From Planctomycetota bacterium (lineage in GTDB: Bacteria; Planctomycetota; Planctomycetia; Isosphaerales; Isosphaeraceae), in contig JAKBCQ010000198.1 of NCBI GenBank assembly GCA_021807585.1, positions 1 to 6,008 of the forward strand: 6,008 bases of DNA, read 5' to 3'. The position numbers and the translations under genes are program-made. The first letter of the stretch is position 1. Every line of letters starts with the position of its first letter. Of the stretch, positions 5,713-6,008 are shown in pieces. The notes below the pieces were generated by a model. The model was not told the DNA's origin, made no database searches, and was given only the letters and a program-made list of their open reading frames with translations.

Positions 5713-6008
5713 TCACAAAAGACTTTCCAGAAGCAATCGCATTTTGCGGACCTCGACTTCAATTTCGAAGGGGCTATCGAGGTTGTCATGAATTGCGACG
5801 GTGAGGCCGCGATCGTAACCGAACCGCTCCAACTGGCTGACGATCTTGCCGTATTCGATTTCGCCCTGGCCGACGCGCACTTGAAACGCCCCGGGTTCGC
5901 GTCCCGTATCGCGGAAATGAACGTGCCGCACGTACGGGTAAATTTCATCGAAGCTCGCGCCGCGATGCGGACCCTGGAGGTAATGGCAGGTATCGAGCGT
6001 GAGGCCTA
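5713..6008 (-). CDS. Sugar phosphate isomerase/epimerase (xylose isomerase-like TIM barrel), C-terminal part
   Basis: Ninety-seven C-terminal residues are present; the start lies beyond the right edge. The segment begins GLTLDTCHYLQGPHRGASFD, then YVRHVHFRDT (25-34), VRVGQGEIEYGKIVSQLERF (43-62), LTVAIHD (68-74) and ends VEVRKMRLLLESLL. This matches the last third of AP endonuclease family 2 / xylose isomerase-like proteins. The D-T-C-H and H-V-H-F-R-D strands carry the usual metal-binding Asp and His positions, and the GQGEIEYG strand the conserved glutamate near the C-terminus. These enzymes interconvert sugars, sugar phosphates or inositols using a divalent metal; the exact substrate cannot be told from this part. 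Full-length members are about 250-320 residues. The gene is convergent with the plus-strand cluster. Short GTG-started frames at 5931 and 5948 are artefacts of truncation or another frame. Confidence 0.88.
   Translation of the reverse strand, partial: GLTLDTCHYLQGPHRGASFDEIYPYVRHVHFRDTGREPGAFQVRVGQGEIEYGKIVSQLERFGYDRGLTVAIHDNLDSPFEIEVEVRKMRLLLESLL

Overview
The window reads as a chromosomal segment from a planctomycete. The main evidence is a DUF1559 (H-X9-DG) prepilin-type protein at 3387-4331, a family greatly expanded in Planctomycetota. It is supported by a lipoprotein with a degenerate transglutaminase-like core of a type I associate with the same phylum, by a tricorn/TolB-type secreted protein, and by wide, loosely packed intergenic regions. 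Base composition is moderately GC-rich. GATC is strikingly over-represented: a hand count gives about 95 sites, against roughly 23 expected from uniform composition.

Layout, left to right. (1) 1-417, minus: the N-terminus of a secreted beta-propeller protein, most like tricorn-type S41 peptidases, running off the left edge. (2) 433-756: a gap holding two candidate intrinsic terminators on the minus strand, both placed to end the next gene. (3) 757 to about 2700, minus: a predicted lipoprotein with a transglutaminase-like domain that has lost its catalytic Cys and His, a helical TPR-like segment and a proline-rich tail. Its start codon is uncertain. (4) About 2800-3386: a divergent intergenic region of nearly 600 bp with a cluster of short palindromes near the lipoprotein gene and an AT-rich stretch before the prepilin gene. 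(5) 3387-5477, plus: a three-gene, same-strand cluster made of a DUF1559 prepilin-like protein, a 167-residue exported or anchored protein with a probable beta-sandwich domain, and a 185-residue four-helix membrane protein. (6) 5478-5712: a convergent intergenic region with four copies of a 39-bp direct tandem repeat and an AT-rich inverted repeat. (7) 5713-6008, minus: the C-terminal 97 residues of a sugar phosphate isomerase/epimerase (xylose isomerase-like TIM barrel), running off the right edge.

Functionally, most products act outside the cytoplasm or in the envelope: the secreted propeller/protease, the lipoprotein, the pseudopilin, the anchored beta protein and the membrane protein. The three plus-strand genes look like a small co-transcribed unit, which I infer from strand, spacing and individual ribosome binding sites. 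Their joint role is unknown. I see no defence system, CRISPR array, transposase, rRNA or tRNA. The most unusual items are the 39-bp repeat array, the catalytically dead transglutaminase-like lipoprotein with no clear start codon and a G8 tract, and the GATC excess.
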